A stretch of 64,000 nucleotides of DNA from Paraburkholderia sp. PGU19 (GTDB taxonomy: Bacteria > Pseudomonadota > Gammaproteobacteria > Burkholderiales > Burkholderiaceae), in contig NZ_AP023179.1 of the NCBI RefSeq assembly GCF_013426915.1, forward strand, positions 248,001 to 312,000. Reading direction: 5' to 3'. This document shows positions 18,349 through 27,264 of the stretch, piece by piece. Both the position numbers and the translations under genes were made by a program. Numbering within the stretch: the first letter of the stretch is position 1; the number at the start of each line of letters is the position of its first letter. The notes under the pieces are model-generated. The model ran no database searches and was not told where the DNA came from. It worked only from the letters and a program-made list of their open reading frames with translations.

Positions 18349-19578
18349 ATGCGCTTTTCGAATCCCGGCTCTGTCAGCCTTCCCAGCCTCGCTTCTTTCG
18401 TTCCGCAATCCGTCGCCAGCAAGCTGGCGCTGGGCCTTGCGCTGCCCGCCGCGCTGATCGCCGGCACGGCGTTTGCGCAGGTGCCGCCCCCGGGCGTGAA
18501 CGCGCGCTCGTGGGTGCTCGTCGATGCCACCAGCAACCAGGTGCTCGCATCGGGCAATCCGGATGAACGCGTCGAACCGGCGTCGCTGACCAAGCTGATG
18601 ACGGCTTACCTCACGTTCGAGGCGCTGCAGACCAAGAAGATCACGATGGATCAGTCGATCAATCCGAGCGAGGCCGTGCGCCGCGTGAAGAACGACGAAT
18701 CGCGCATGTTCATCGAGGCGAACAAGCCTGTCACGGTGCACGATCTCGTCTACGGGATGATCATCCAGTCGGGCAACGACGCCGCTATCGCGCTGGCTGA
18801 ACTGGTGGGCGGCAGCGAGGCGCAGTTCGTCAACATGATGAACGTGGAAGCGCAGAAGCTCGGCATGAAGAACACGCACTTCGCCGACGTGAACGGCATG
18901 CCCGACGCGCAGCACTACACGACGGCGGGCGACCTCGCCATCCTGTCCGCGCGTCTGATCCGCGACTTCCCTGACTACTACAACATCTTCTCGGTCAAGG
19001 AATTCACGTATAACAAGATCAAGCAGCCGAACCGCAACCGTCTGCTGTGGATCGACCCGACCGTCGACGGCCTCAAGACAGGTCATACGCAAGCGGCTGG
19101 CTACTGCCTGATCGCGAGCGCGAAGCGTCCGCTGCCGGGCGCGCCCGATGCGTCGCGTCGTCTGGTGACGGTGATGATGGGCGAGCAGAAAGAACACGAC
19201 CGCGTGCAGGACAGCCTGAAGATGCTGAACTACGGCTATTCCGCGTACGACGCGGTGCGTCTGTACAAGGCGAATCAGGTGGTCGAGACGCCGCGTGTCT
19301 ACAAGGGCTCGCAGGATACCGTGAAGCTCGGCGTCAAGACGGACCAGTACATCACGCTGCCGAAGGGCATGGCCGACAAGGCCAAGCCGCAGGTCGAGCA
19401 CGTCGATCCGCTGATCGCGCCGATCGCCGAAGGTCAGCAGGTCGGCACCGTGAAGTTCGTCGCCGACGGCAAGACGCTCGCGCAGGTGCCGCTCGTCGCG
19501 CTGCAGGCGGTGCCGCAGGCGGGCATTGTCGGCCGCGTGTGGGATTCGATGATGCTGATGTTCAACAAGAAGAAGTAA
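18349..19578 (+). CDS. D-alanyl-D-alanine carboxypeptidase (PBP5/6 family, peptidase S11)
   Basis: 409 residues. A signal peptide (KLALGLALPAALIAGTAFA) precedes the mature start QVPPPGVNARSWVLVD. Penicillin-binding motifs are SLTK (Ser79-Lys82), SGND and KTG in DGLKTGHTQAAGYCL. The C-terminal PBP5_C domain (about residues 315-400) ends in an amphipathic helix VGRVWDSMMLMFNKKK that would anchor it to the outer face of the inner membrane. It trims the terminal D-Ala from peptidoglycan pentapeptides. Confidence 0.93.
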   Translation: MRFSNPGSVSLPSLASFVPQSVASKLALGLALPAALIAGTAFAQVPPPGVNARSWVLVDATSNQVLASGNPDERVEPASLTKLMTAYLTFEALQTKKITMDQSINPSEAVRRVKNDESRMFIEANKPVTVHDLVYGMIIQSGNDAAIALAELVGGSEAQFVNMMNVEAQKLGMKNTHFADVNGMPDAQHYTTAGDLAILSARLIRDFPDYYNIFSVKEFTYNKIKQPNRNRLLWIDPTVDGLKTGHTQAAGYCLIASAKRPLPGAPDASRRLVTVMMGEQKEHDRVQDSLKMLNYGYSAYDAVRLYKANQVVETPRVYKGSQDTVKLGVKTDQYITLPKGMADKAKPQVEHVDPLIAPIAEGQQVGTVKFVADGKTLAQVPLVALQAVPQAGIVGRVWDSMMLMFNKKK

Positions 19579-19616
19579 GCCGGTAAAAGGTAGAAAACCT
19601 GCGGCTTGCTTTTTCG

Positions 19617-19649
19617 CCGCTCGCAGTCATATAGGGTGATTGCGAGCGG
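19617..19649. terminator. hairpin between the carboxypeptidase gene and ybeD
   Basis: CCGCTCGCA (19617-19625) pairs perfectly with TGCGAGCGG (19641-19649). It lies 39 bp after the carboxypeptidase stop and 18 bp before the ybeD start. No U-tract. Confidence 0.4.
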
Positions 19650-19667
19650 TGAGTAAAGGAGTCGAGC

Positions 19668-19937
19668 ATGAATGCCGTGAATGAGTCATTGATAGATTTT
19701 CCGTGTGATTTCCCCATCAAGGTGATGGGCAAGTCGCACCCCGAGTTCCAGACGACGATCGTCGAGGTGATCCGCCAGTTTGACGGTGGTTTCGACGCGG
19801 AACGTATCGAAGTGCGGCCGTCGAGCGGCGGCAACTACACCGGTTTGACGGTGACGGTGCGCGCGCTGAATCGCGAGCATCTGGATGATATTTACCGGGC
19901 GTTGACCGGGCACCCGATGGTGAAGGTGGTGCTGTAA
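19668..19937 (+). CDS. ybeD: YbeD/DUF493 family protein
   Basis: 89 residues with the DUF493 pattern: IDFPCDFPIKVMGKSHPEF at the N-terminus and SSGGNYTGLTVTVRALNREHLDDIYRALTGHPMVKVVL at the C-terminus. The fold is ferredoxin-like (ACT-like) and function is unproven. In many betaproteobacteria it sits next to lipB-lipA, as here, with a regulator pair in between. GGAGTCGAGC is the ribosome site. Confidence 0.9.
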   Translation: MNAVNESLIDFPCDFPIKVMGKSHPEFQTTIVEVIRQFDGGFDAERIEVRPSSGGNYTGLTVTVRALNREHLDDIYRALTGHPMVKVVL

Positions 19938-19968
19938 ATGATGTTCCGGCGAGCGGACGCGGGCGCGC

Positions 19969-20988
19969 TCAGCGCTCCGTCTGCGCCGCCGCTTTCCGGA
20001 CGTGCAATGCGTCCTGCTCAGCTTGTGTCTCTTTCTTTCCCTGCGTTTTATCGATCGTCGAGCGCTTCGCGCTCTCGCTACACGCGCTCTCGAACAACAT
20101 CCGAAACCGCCCGACTTCGTCGAACACCCAGTCGCGGAACGCCTTCACGCGCGCTGTCTGCATGAGTTGCGGCGTGCAGATGAAGTAGTACTGCCACGGG
20201 CTCGGTCCATCGATATTGAACAGCCGCACTAGCCGGCCCGCTGCGACTTCGTGCATCGCGAGCGAGCGGCGGGTCAGCGCGACTCCCTGGCCGTCGATGG
20301 CCGCCTGCAGCAGATTCGACGAATCCTGATACAGCACGCCGCGCTTAGGCTCGGGCCAGTCCGTGAGTCCGGCCGCGTCGAACCACGGACGCCATAGCTC
20401 GTCGTCGGAGCGCAGGAGCGGAACGTTGGCGAGATCGGTGGGCACTTTCGGCAGATTGCCGCCGTTGAAAGTCGGCGAGCACGCCGGGAAGAACATCTCT
20501 TCGAGCAGCAGTTCGGCGTGCAGCCCCGGATAGGGGCCATTGCCGAAACGAATCGCGCAATCGACGTCGTCGCGGGCGAAATCAGTGAGCGCGTTGGTCG
20601 ACAGCAGTTCGAGATCCCACTGCGGATTCGCCTCGATGAACCGGCCGATGCGCGGCGTCACCCAGCGCGCCGCGAACGACGACAGCATCGACACGACCAG
20701 CCGCCGGTCGCGGTCGCCGGCGCGAATCTCGCGCGTCGCTTCCGCCAGCGAGATCAACGCCGTGCGCACCTGCGCGGCATAGCGGCGGCCGATATCAGTT
20801 AGCCGCACGCGCTTGCCATCGCGGGCGAAGAGCTTCACGCCCAGCTCTTCTTCGAGCGCGCGAATCTGATGGCTGACGGCGCCGTGCGTGACGTACAACT
20901 CGTCGGCGGCGCGCGAAAAGCTCTCATGGCGGGCGGCGGCCTCGAAGGCCTTGATCGCGTTCAATGCAGGTAGCTGGCGGAGGTCCAT
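19969..20988 (-). CDS. LysR-family transcriptional regulator (GcvA-like)
   Basis: 339 residues from the ATG at 20988; an in-frame GTG at 21003 would add five residues. The N-terminal HTH (LPALNAIKAFEAAARHESFSRAADEL and YVTHGAVSHQIRALEEELG) is of the GcvA/AmpR subgroup, followed by a LysR substrate-binding domain. A C-terminal tail after about residue 290 (ACSESAKRSTIDKTQGKKETQAEQ) is basic and longer than usual. It is divergent from the DUF2917 gene with about 100 bp between starts, making that gene a likely target. Confidence 0.9.
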   Translation of the reverse strand: MDLRQLPALNAIKAFEAAARHESFSRAADELYVTHGAVSHQIRALEEELGVKLFARDGKRVRLTDIGRRYAAQVRTALISLAEATREIRAGDRDRRLVVSMLSSFAARWVTPRIGRFIEANPQWDLELLSTNALTDFARDDVDCAIRFGNGPYPGLHAELLLEEMFFPACSPTFNGGNLPKVPTDLANVPLLRSDDELWRPWFDAAGLTDWPEPKRGVLYQDSSNLLQAAIDGQGVALTRRSLAMHEVAAGRLVRLFNIDGPSPWQYYFICTPQLMQTARVKAFRDWVFDEVGRFRMLFESACSESAKRSTIDKTQGKKETQAEQDALHVRKAAAQTER

Positions 20989-21086
20989 CGCAATTTTTCT
21001 CACATACGGGTGAAAATAGATCGTTTGGCGTAAACCCTTGTCGCATATAGGATTGTAGCCATGAAACGATTTTTGGCGAGGCCATC

Positions 21087-21413
21087 ATGCGAGAAATTTC
21101 CTCTAGCATCACGTTTGAAATCGTAGCTGGTGAAACCGTTCCGATGAAGATCACGCGCAGCACGCGCCTGGCTGTTTCTGGCGGCGCGGTGTGGGCGACC
21201 CGCAGCGACGACGTCGAAGATTACTGGCTCGAGCCGGGCAAGACGCTGCGTCTGCGGCGCGGCGAGCGGCTGTGGCTGTCCGTCGAGCGCGGCACGCAGG
21301 CGCGGGTTGCGTTTTACGTGCCGACGCGGCCGGAGCAAAAGGCGCTCAACTGGGCCGCGCGCGTCAGCGAACGCCTTGGCGCATGGCTGCGCGCCGGATG
21401 GCGCACCGTCTGA
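21087..21413 (+). CDS. DUF2917 domain-containing protein
   Basis: 108 residues. ITFEIVAGETVPMKITRSTRLAV and GAVWATRSDDVEDYWLEPGKTLRLRRGERLWLSVE make up the DUF2917 domain, predicted to be all-beta. It is divergently placed from a LysR regulator, an arrangement typical in Burkholderia. Function is unknown. The start at 21087 is the first ATG in frame, with 98 bp to the regulator start. Confidence 0.85.
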   Translation: MREISSSITFEIVAGETVPMKITRSTRLAVSGGAVWATRSDDVEDYWLEPGKTLRLRRGERLWLSVERGTQARVAFYVPTRPEQKALNWAARVSERLGAWLRAGWRTV

Positions 21414-21486
21414 TCACGGTTTCTGATCCCAGTTATTGCCCGCGTGGCCGGCGAGGCGCGCGGGATTTCGGTAAACTGCCGGAATC

Positions 21487-22269
21487 ATGTGTGCCACGCC
21501 GGTTTCACCGTCCCCCGAGTCTTCGAGTTCCATCCAGCCTGACGCCGTTGCGTCCGACGCCGCAGCGCAAAGCCATTCAGCGCAGCCGGTGATCGTGCGC
21601 TGGCGCGGCTCGGAAGACTATCAGGCCAGCTTTGACGCGATGCGCGCGTTCACCGATTCGCGCACCGCCGAAACATCTGACGAAATCTGGCTCGTCGAAC
21701 ATCCTCCCGTTTTCACGCTCGGCCAGGCGGGCGATCCCGCGCATCTGCTCACTGCCGACAGCAGCATTCCGCTCGTCAAGGTCGATCGTGGGGGCCAGAT
21801 CACGTACCACGGCCCCGGCCAGGTGGTCGCCTATCTGCTGCTCGATTTACGCCGACGAAAGCTGATGGTGCGTGAACTGGTGACGCGGATCGAGCAGGCC
21901 GTAATTGACACACTCGCGGCGTATAATCTGGCCGGTGAACGCAAGGCGGGTGCGCCGGGCATCTATGTCGCGCCTGAGCAGCCGAACGCCGGATTGCACG
22001 TTGGCGCGAAGATCGCCGCGCTGGGCCTGAAAATCCGTAGCGGGTGCAGTTATCACGGCGTCAGCCTCAACGTGAAAATGGACCTGCAGCCGTTTCTCGC
22101 CATCAACCCATGTGGTTACGCGGGGCTCGAAACAGTCGACATGGCGACGCTAGGCGTCGCAGCCGGCTGGGACGACGTAGCCCGAACCCTTGCAGCAAGC
22201 CTCATCGCCAACATCGACGGCATCCCCGCAGCCGTCGGCCTACCGCAGGCCGGTGCCATCACCGCCTGA
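21487..22269 (+). CDS. lipB: octanoyl-[ACP]:protein N-octanoyltransferase
   Basis: 260 residues, with about 30 extra Ser/Ala-rich residues before the conserved core. Motifs are [36 protein letters not shown], and [24 protein letters not shown], with the catalytic Lys in the latter and the catalytic Cys in INPCGY. It transfers octanoate from ACP to lipoyl domains of 2-oxoacid dehydrogenases and glycine cleavage protein H. lipA starts 13 bp downstream, so both are co-transcribed. Confidence 0.94.
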   Translation: MCATPVSPSPESSSSIQPDAVASDAAAQSHSAQPVIVRWRGSEDYQASFDAMRAFTDSRTAETSDEIWLVEHPPVFTLGQAGDPAHLLTADSSIPLVKVDRGGQITYHGPGQVVAYLLLDLRRRKLMVRELVTRIEQAVIDTLAAYNLAGERKAGAPGIYVAPEQPNAGLHVGAKIAALGLKIRSGCSYHGVSLNVKMDLQPFLAINPCGYAGLETVDMATLGVAAGWDDVARTLAASLIANIDGIPAAVGLPQAGAITA

Positions 22270-22282
22270 CTGGAACGAACGA

Positions 22283-23284
22283 ATGACTGACGTTACCGCG
22301 AATCCCGCAGCCTCGAGTCCTGTCAACGCCGCCGCTCCGGCGCCCTACGACGCGACCGCCAAGCAGAAGGCGCAAGCCAAGACCGCGCGCATTCCGATCA
22401 AGATCGTTCCGATCGAAAAACTGAAGAAGCCCGACTGGATTCGCGTGAAGGCGGCGACGGGCAGTTCGCGTTTCTATGAGATCAAGCAGATTTTGCGTGA
22501 GCACAATTTGCATACGGTGTGCGAGGAAGCGAGCTGTCCGAACATCGGCGAGTGCTTCGGCAAGGGCACCGCGACGTTCATGATCATGGGCGACAAGTGC
22601 ACGCGCCGCTGCCCGTTCTGCGACGTCGGCCACGGCCGTCCCGACCCGCTCGATCCGGAAGAGCCGCTGAACCTCGCGCGCACGATCGCCGCGCTGAAGT
22701 TGAAGTACGTGGTGATTACGAGCGTCGATCGCGACGATCTGCGCGACGGTGGTGCGGCGCACTTCGTCGAGTGCATCGCGAAGACGCGTGAGCTGTCGCC
22801 GGAAACGCGCATCGAAATCCTGACGCCGGACTTCCGTGGCCGTCTCGATCGTGCAATCGGCATCCTGAACGCAGCGCCGCCCGATGTGATGAACCACAAC
22901 CTCGAAACGGTGCCGCGTCTGTACAAGGAAGCGCGCCCGGGTTCAGATTATGCGCATTCGCTTAAACTGCTGAAGGACTTCAAGGCGCTGCATCCGGACG
23001 TCGCGACGAAATCTGGTTTGATGGTTGGGCTCGGCGAAACGGAGGAAGAAATCCTTCAGGTGATGCGTGATCTGCGCGAGCACAACGTCGATATGCTGAC
23101 GATTGGGCAGTACTTGCAGCCTTCGGAGCACCATCTGCCTGTGCGTGCCTATGTGCACCCGGACACGTTCAAGATGTACGAGGAAGAAGCGTACAAGATG
23201 GGGTTCACGCATGCGGCGGTTGGCGCGATGGTGCGGTCGAGTTATCACGCTGATGTGCAGGCGCACGATGCCGGCGTGGTGTGA
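22283..23284 (+). CDS. lipA: lipoyl synthase
   Basis: 333 residues. It carries the auxiliary-cluster motif [12 protein letters not shown] and the radical-SAM motif [12 protein letters not shown], plus [14 protein letters not shown] and the C-terminal RSSYHAD serine ligand. It inserts two sulfur atoms into octanoylated lipoyl domains using SAM radical chemistry. A 60-residue N-terminal extension is typical of Burkholderia. It is followed within 43 bp by its terminator and then directly by a group II intron. Confidence 0.95.
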   Translation: MTDVTANPAASSPVNAAAPAPYDATAKQKAQAKTARIPIKIVPIEKLKKPDWIRVKAATGSSRFYEIKQILREHNLHTVCEEASCPNIGECFGKGTATFMIMGDKCTRRCPFCDVGHGRPDPLDPEEPLNLARTIAALKLKYVVITSVDRDDLRDGGAAHFVECIAKTRELSPETRIEILTPDFRGRLDRAIGILNAAPPDVMNHNLETVPRLYKEARPGSDYAHSLKLLKDFKALHPDVATKSGLMVGLGETEEEILQVMRDLREHNVDMLTIGQYLQPSEHHLPVRAYVHPDTFKMYEEEAYKMGFTHAAVGAMVRSSYHADVQAHDAGVV

Positions 23285-23326
23285 GGTTTGTCTTTGTCTA
23301 TTGGCTGATGCCGTCTGACTGAAAAT

Positions 23327-23350
23327 GCCCGCGCAAGCGGGCTTTTTTTT
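23327..23350 (+). terminator. rho-independent terminator of lipB-lipA
   Basis: Stem GCCCGC / GCGGGC around loop GCAA followed by eight T residues (23343-23350). The group II intron begins one base after the T-tract. Confidence 0.92.
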
Positions 23351-23843
23351 GGTGTGCCGAGCATGCCCAACAGCTTGGGGGTGAAAGTCCCCTGCCCAGC
23401 CTGATGGTGGCGAAGGGCTAGCGAAACGCAAGGGCGTCGTCGCGAGGCGGGGTCTGAAGGAAGCGCGTAGCAAAGCCACGACCTGACGAACAGAAACCAG
23501 ATACGAGGCCTACCCGGCCGGACGAGCGAGCCAATGATCGCGAAGTCCACAACCATCAAGGGCTGGGGTGGTAAATCTGGCGGGTGTGTGGCGAAGGCGG
23601 TTGTGCTTACCCCGGGAGGCCTGCCTGGTGTCCTGGAATCAGGACTGAACGGCTCGTAAGGGCTATTGATCGCCGAGCAGGAGTCAGCAGCGGGCATATT
23701 AGGGCGGCGACGCCTGAAGGCCCAAACGGAGAGGAGCGGCGAATAAGCCGGAGAACTCGACATGGGAACGCAGCAGGCATCGCGTCCTTGATAGCAGAGG
23801 AAGGGGTGAAGCCCCGGTGGTTGCTGATCGAGGGGCTGAACCT

Positions 23844-25130
23844 ATGGCGGCGGACCCCGAGCCTGAAAGCCCGTCGGCTTGTGACCGACTGATGGAAGAA
23901 GTCTGCGAGAGGGAGAACCTGCAGCAGGCGTTGAAGCGTGTGAAAGCGAACAAGGGTGCACCGGGCGTGGACGGCATGACGGTTCAGGCATTACCGGCGT
24001 ACCTGCGTGAGCATTGGCCGTCGATAAAGGACGCGCTGCTGAACGGCACGTACAAGCCCCAACCTGTGAGACGAGTCGAGATACCCAAGCCGGACGGAGG
24101 TGGCGTGCGCAAGCTCGGCATTCCTTCTGCGCTCAACCGGCTCGTCCAGCAGGCGGTATTGCAGGTGCTGCAAAGACAGTGGGACCCGACGTTCTCGGAC
24201 TCCAGTTATGGCTTCCGTCCGGGACGCTCGGCGCATCAGGCCGTGGCGCGCGCGCAGGGCTACATCCAGGCAGGACATGGCTGGGTGGTAGACCTGGATT
24301 TGGCGCAGTTCTTTGACCGCGTGAACCACGATATCCTGATGAGCCGGGTGGCAAGCCGGATCAGCGACAAGCGTATGCTGAAGCTGATCCGTGCGTTCCT
24401 GACGGCAGGCGTGATGGAACACGGGCTGGTTGGTGCAACGGACGAAGGCACGCCACAAGGCGGTCCCCTGTCGCCGCTGTTATCCAACCTGATGCTCGAC
24501 GATCTTGACAAGCTGCTTGAGCAACGCGGACTGCGGTTCGTGAGGTACGCCGACGATTGTAACGTCTACGTACGTAGCGAACGCGCCGGCCAGCGAGTGA
24601 TGATGGGCCTTAAAGCCTTCCTCACTGGCAAGCTCAAGCTGACGGTCAACGAAGCGAAGAGCGCAGTCGCGCCACCACACACGCGGAAGTTTCTGGGTTT
24701 TACCTTCTCGAGCCGGGAACAGGTCAAACGGCGCATTGCGCCCAAGGCACTGACCCGCTTCAAGGAGAGGATAAGGGAACTGACACAGCGCACACGAGGC
24801 ATCAGCGTCGACCAGATGATTGGTACGCTGAAGCGGTATCTCACTGGCTGGCGTGGCTACTTTGGTTTCTGCGAAACCCCAAGCGTGTTGAAGCGCCTCG
24901 ATGAATGGATTCGTCGCCGCATCCGCTGCTTCTTCTGGAAGCAATGGAAGCGTGGCCGGACCCGTTTCAAGGAGCTGACTGCCCGCGGGGTTAGCCGTGA
25001 TCTAGCCGCTCGGACCGTTGGATCGCCGCACAATGCATGGCGCCTTAGTTGTAGCCCCGCGCTGGGTCTCGCACTGCCAAACCGGTATCTACGTTCTCTT
25101 GGACTTCCCTCGGTCGGTCCAGCCGGCTAA
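23844..25130 (+). CDS. ltrA: group II intron-encoded reverse transcriptase/maturase
   Basis: 428 residues from the ATG at 23844 (GAGGGG upstream); a GTG at 23817 is also in frame. RT blocks run from NKGAPGVDGMTV and IPKPDGGGVRKLGIPSALNRLVQQAV through SYGFRPGRSAHQAV and DLDLAQFFDRVNHDIL to GTPQGGPLSPLLSNLMLDDLD and the catalytic FVRYADDCNVY. A group II maturase (GIIM) domain follows near residues 310-400 (LKRYLTGWRGYFGFCET). No HNH endonuclease domain is seen, as expected for class C. The gene appears intact, so the intron may be active. Confidence 0.93.
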   Translation: MAADPEPESPSACDRLMEEVCERENLQQALKRVKANKGAPGVDGMTVQALPAYLREHWPSIKDALLNGTYKPQPVRRVEIPKPDGGGVRKLGIPSALNRLVQQAVLQVLQRQWDPTFSDSSYGFRPGRSAHQAVARAQGYIQAGHGWVVDLDLAQFFDRVNHDILMSRVASRISDKRMLKLIRAFLTAGVMEHGLVGATDEGTPQGGPLSPLLSNLMLDDLDKLLEQRGLRFVRYADDCNVYVRSERAGQRVMMGLKAFLTGKLKLTVNEAKSAVAPPHTRKFLGFTFSSREQVKRRIAPKALTRFKERIRELTQRTRGISVDQMIGTLKRYLTGWRGYFGFCETPSVLKRLDEWIRRRIRCFFWKQWKRGRTRFKELTARGVSRDLAARTVGSPHNAWRLSCSPALGLALPNRYLRSLGLPSVGPAG

Positions 25131-25137
25131 CCGATCC

Positions 25138-25173
25138 GAGCCGCCGTGTACGGACCCGTACGCACGGTGGCGT
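25138..25173 (+). ncRNA. group II intron domain V
   Basis: Catalytic hairpin located 7 bp after the maturase stop. It has the GAGC opening, nine paired bases with one G-U, a two-base CG bulge and a four-nucleotide loop GACC. These are the expected parts of domain V. Confidence 0.8.
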
Positions 25174-25236
25174 GGGAGGGGTCGGGCCGCGAGGCCTGCC
25201 CCTATCCCGATTGGTTCATCGCACGTTGCTGGTGGT

Positions 25237-25353
25237 GTTTTTGCTTTTGCGCTGGCATCCGCGTTATGCCTTCGTGCTTCAAGCGTCGCCCCGCACAGGG
25301 GCAACGCTTGAAGCAAGCTAACAAATCACGGATGCCAGCGCAAAAGCAAAAAC
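25237..25353. repeat. 117-bp nested palindromic repeat
   Basis: Outer arms of 25 bp (25237-25261 and 25329-25353) are perfectly complementary; each contains TTGCTTTTGCGCTGGCATCC or its complement. Inside, 18-bp arms (25275-25292, 25298-25315) pair with one mismatch around loop GCACA. It lies between the intron 3' end and the Na/Pi transporter gene. The size and symmetry suggest a dispersed repeat or MITE-like unit rather than a simple terminator. Confidence 0.75.
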
Positions 25354-25557
25354 CCCAAAACCGCACGCGCACCGCCAAAACACACCCCAGCATGCGCAGC
25401 CCTCCACACATTTTGTTGCAAATGCCACAAAAAACCAAAACACACAAAACTACAACAACGCAAAACTATGCAACACTAGCCATCAAGAGATCCGGACGCC
25501 CGCGTCCCGCAACAACGACGCAGGCTTTCCGGGCGATCGCGGAAGTCCTGAAGCGTC
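25354..25557. other. A/C-rich intergenic stretch upstream of the Na/Pi transporter
   Basis: From about 25354 to 25475 the plus strand is strikingly poor in G and T and rich in A and C (runs such as CCAAAACCGC, AAAACACACC). No gene or clear promoter was recognised. Confidence 0.4.
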
Positions 25558-25563
25558 GTGCCT

Positions 25564-27246
25564 ATGTTGATCCTGTTGAACTTGCTGTCGGGTGTCGCGT
25601 TGCTGGTGTGGGGCACGCATATCGTGCGCACCGGTATTCTGCGCGTATGGGGCGCCGATCTGCGACGCGCGCTGGCGCGCAGCACGAATAGCCGTGCAAA
25701 GGCATTCGCCGCAGGTGTCGGCGTCACGAGCCTCGTGCAGAGCAGCAATGCCACGGCGATGATCGTCACGTCGTTCGCAGCCCAAGGCATGCTGCCGCTC
25801 GCAAGCGGCCTCGCCATCATGCTCGGCGCGGATGTCGGCACGGCGCTGATGGCGCGCATTCTCACACTCGATCTGTCGTGGCTGTCGCCGTTTCTGATCG
25901 TCTTCGGCGTGCCGCTTTTTCTCTCTCGCAAACAGAACCGCCTGGGCCAGGTCGGCCGCACGGCAATCGGGCTGGGGCTGATTCTGCTGGCGCTGCATCT
26001 GATCGTCGAAACCGCGCAGCCGATGATGCACGGCGCCGGCGTGCGCGTCATGTTCGGCGCATTGACGGGCGACACGATGCTCGATGCGCTGGTCGGCGCG
26101 ACCTTCGCCGTCATTTCGTATTCGAGTCTCGCAGCCGTGCTGTTGACGGCGACGCTCGCGTCGTCGGGCGTGATCTCGCTGAAGGTGGCGCTGTGTCTCG
26201 TGATCGGCGCGAACCTCGGCAGCGGACTGCTGGCGCTGGCGGGCACGGTCGCGCAGAACACGGCGGCGCGTCGGCTTGCGCTCGGCAGCCTCGCGTTCAA
26301 GCTCGCGGGCGCGTTGCTGATCCTGCCGTTCACGTCGTTGCTCGCGCGTGGCTTGCCTGTCCTGATCAACAATCCACGCGAATCCGTAGTCGGCTTCCAT
26401 GTGATCTACAACACGCTGCGCTGCTGCGCATGCATGCCGCTGATCGACACCGTCGCGCGTGCGTGCTGCCGCGTGCTACCCGAGCGGCCGGACCCGAACG
26501 GCCAGCTTCGTCCGATTCATCTCGACACCGCGTCACTTGCCACGCCTGCACTCGCGCTGTCGAACGCCGCGCGTGAGGTGCTGCGCATCGGCGATATCGT
26601 GCGCGCGATGCTCGACAACGTCTCGCATCTGATCCATCACAACGATCTGACCAAGGCCCGCGACACGATCCGCATGGACGATGACGTCGACCATCTGTAT
26701 GCCGAGGTCAAAACCTATCTCGCGCGCATTTCACGCGAGCAACTTGACGACACCGACAGCCGCCGCTGGACCGATATCATCGCGCTGACGATCAACCTCG
26801 AACATGCGGGAGACATCATCGAGCGCATCGTCACCGATATCGAAGAGAAGAAGATTGCGCACCGCCTCTCGTTTTCGGAAGAGGGCTTGAGCGAACTCGA
26901 TGATTTGCATACGCGTCTGGTCGGTAATCTGCAACTGGGCATGTCGGTGTTCCTGAACAACGATCTGCGTTGCGCGGAGTTGCTGCTCGCGGAGAAGGAA
27001 CGCTTCCGCGATCTCGAGCGCGCGTATTCGTACAAGCATCTCGACCGCCTCGCGGGTCAGACGTTGCGCAGCGTCGAAACGAGCGCGCTGCATCTTGATG
27101 TGATCAGCGACATGAAGCGGCTCAACTCGCTGTTCTGTTCGACCGCTTACCCGGTACTCGACGCGGCAGGCGCGCTGCACGATACGCGTTTGCGCAAACG
27201 CATGCATGAAGAGGTGCCGGGCGTCACGGTACCCCAACAAATGTGA
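25564..27246 (+). CDS. Na/Pi cotransporter family protein with C-terminal PhoU-like domain
   Basis: 560 residues from the ATG at 25564; a GTG two codons upstream is an alternative. The first 300 residues form two Na_Pi_cotrans repeats with the characteristic motifs SLVQSSNATAMIVTSFAAQG and AVISYSSLAAVLLTATLASSG, in about eight membrane segments. Residues 340-550 are helical and PhoU-like (LTINLEHAGDIIERIVTDI). It should import phosphate with sodium, or regulate phosphate efflux. The DeoR regulator is convergent downstream, 18 bp away. Confidence 0.88.
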   Translation: MLILLNLLSGVALLVWGTHIVRTGILRVWGADLRRALARSTNSRAKAFAAGVGVTSLVQSSNATAMIVTSFAAQGMLPLASGLAIMLGADVGTALMARILTLDLSWLSPFLIVFGVPLFLSRKQNRLGQVGRTAIGLGLILLALHLIVETAQPMMHGAGVRVMFGALTGDTMLDALVGATFAVISYSSLAAVLLTATLASSGVISLKVALCLVIGANLGSGLLALAGTVAQNTAARRLALGSLAFKLAGALLILPFTSLLARGLPVLINNPRESVVGFHVIYNTLRCCACMPLIDTVARACCRVLPERPDPNGQLRPIHLDTASLATPALALSNAAREVLRIGDIVRAMLDNVSHLIHHNDLTKARDTIRMDDDVDHLYAEVKTYLARISREQLDDTDSRRWTDIIALTINLEHAGDIIERIVTDIEEKKIAHRLSFSEEGLSELDDLHTRLVGNLQLGMSVFLNNDLRCAELLLAEKERFRDLERAYSYKHLDRLAGQTLRSVETSALHLDVISDMKRLNSLFCSTAYPVLDAAGALHDTRLRKRMHEEVPGVTVPQQM

Positions 27247-27264
27247 CGCACCGCACACACGACA

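Larger units (their letters stand above)
23352..25211 (+). mobile_element. group II intron (class C-like), about 1.86 kb
   Basis: The 5' end GTGTGCCGAGCATG directly follows the lipA terminator T-tract. A structured non-coding segment of about 490 nt precedes the maturase gene. Downstream, domain V is visible at 25138-25173: GAGC start, stem GCCGCCGTG / CACGGTGGC, inner stem TACG / CGTA and the two-base CG bulge. A domain VI-like hairpin follows and the element ends in CCCGAT at 25211. Insertion just after an intrinsic terminator is the known habit of class C introns. The exact 3' boundary is inferred. Confidence 0.85.

Noticed and set aside
25202..25447. An 81-residue Cys-rich frame on the minus strand.
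   Set aside because: It runs across both arms of the nested palindrome, so the protein repeats FCFCAGIR and RMPAQKQK merely as reflections of the repeat. It has no ribosome site and overlaps the intron end.
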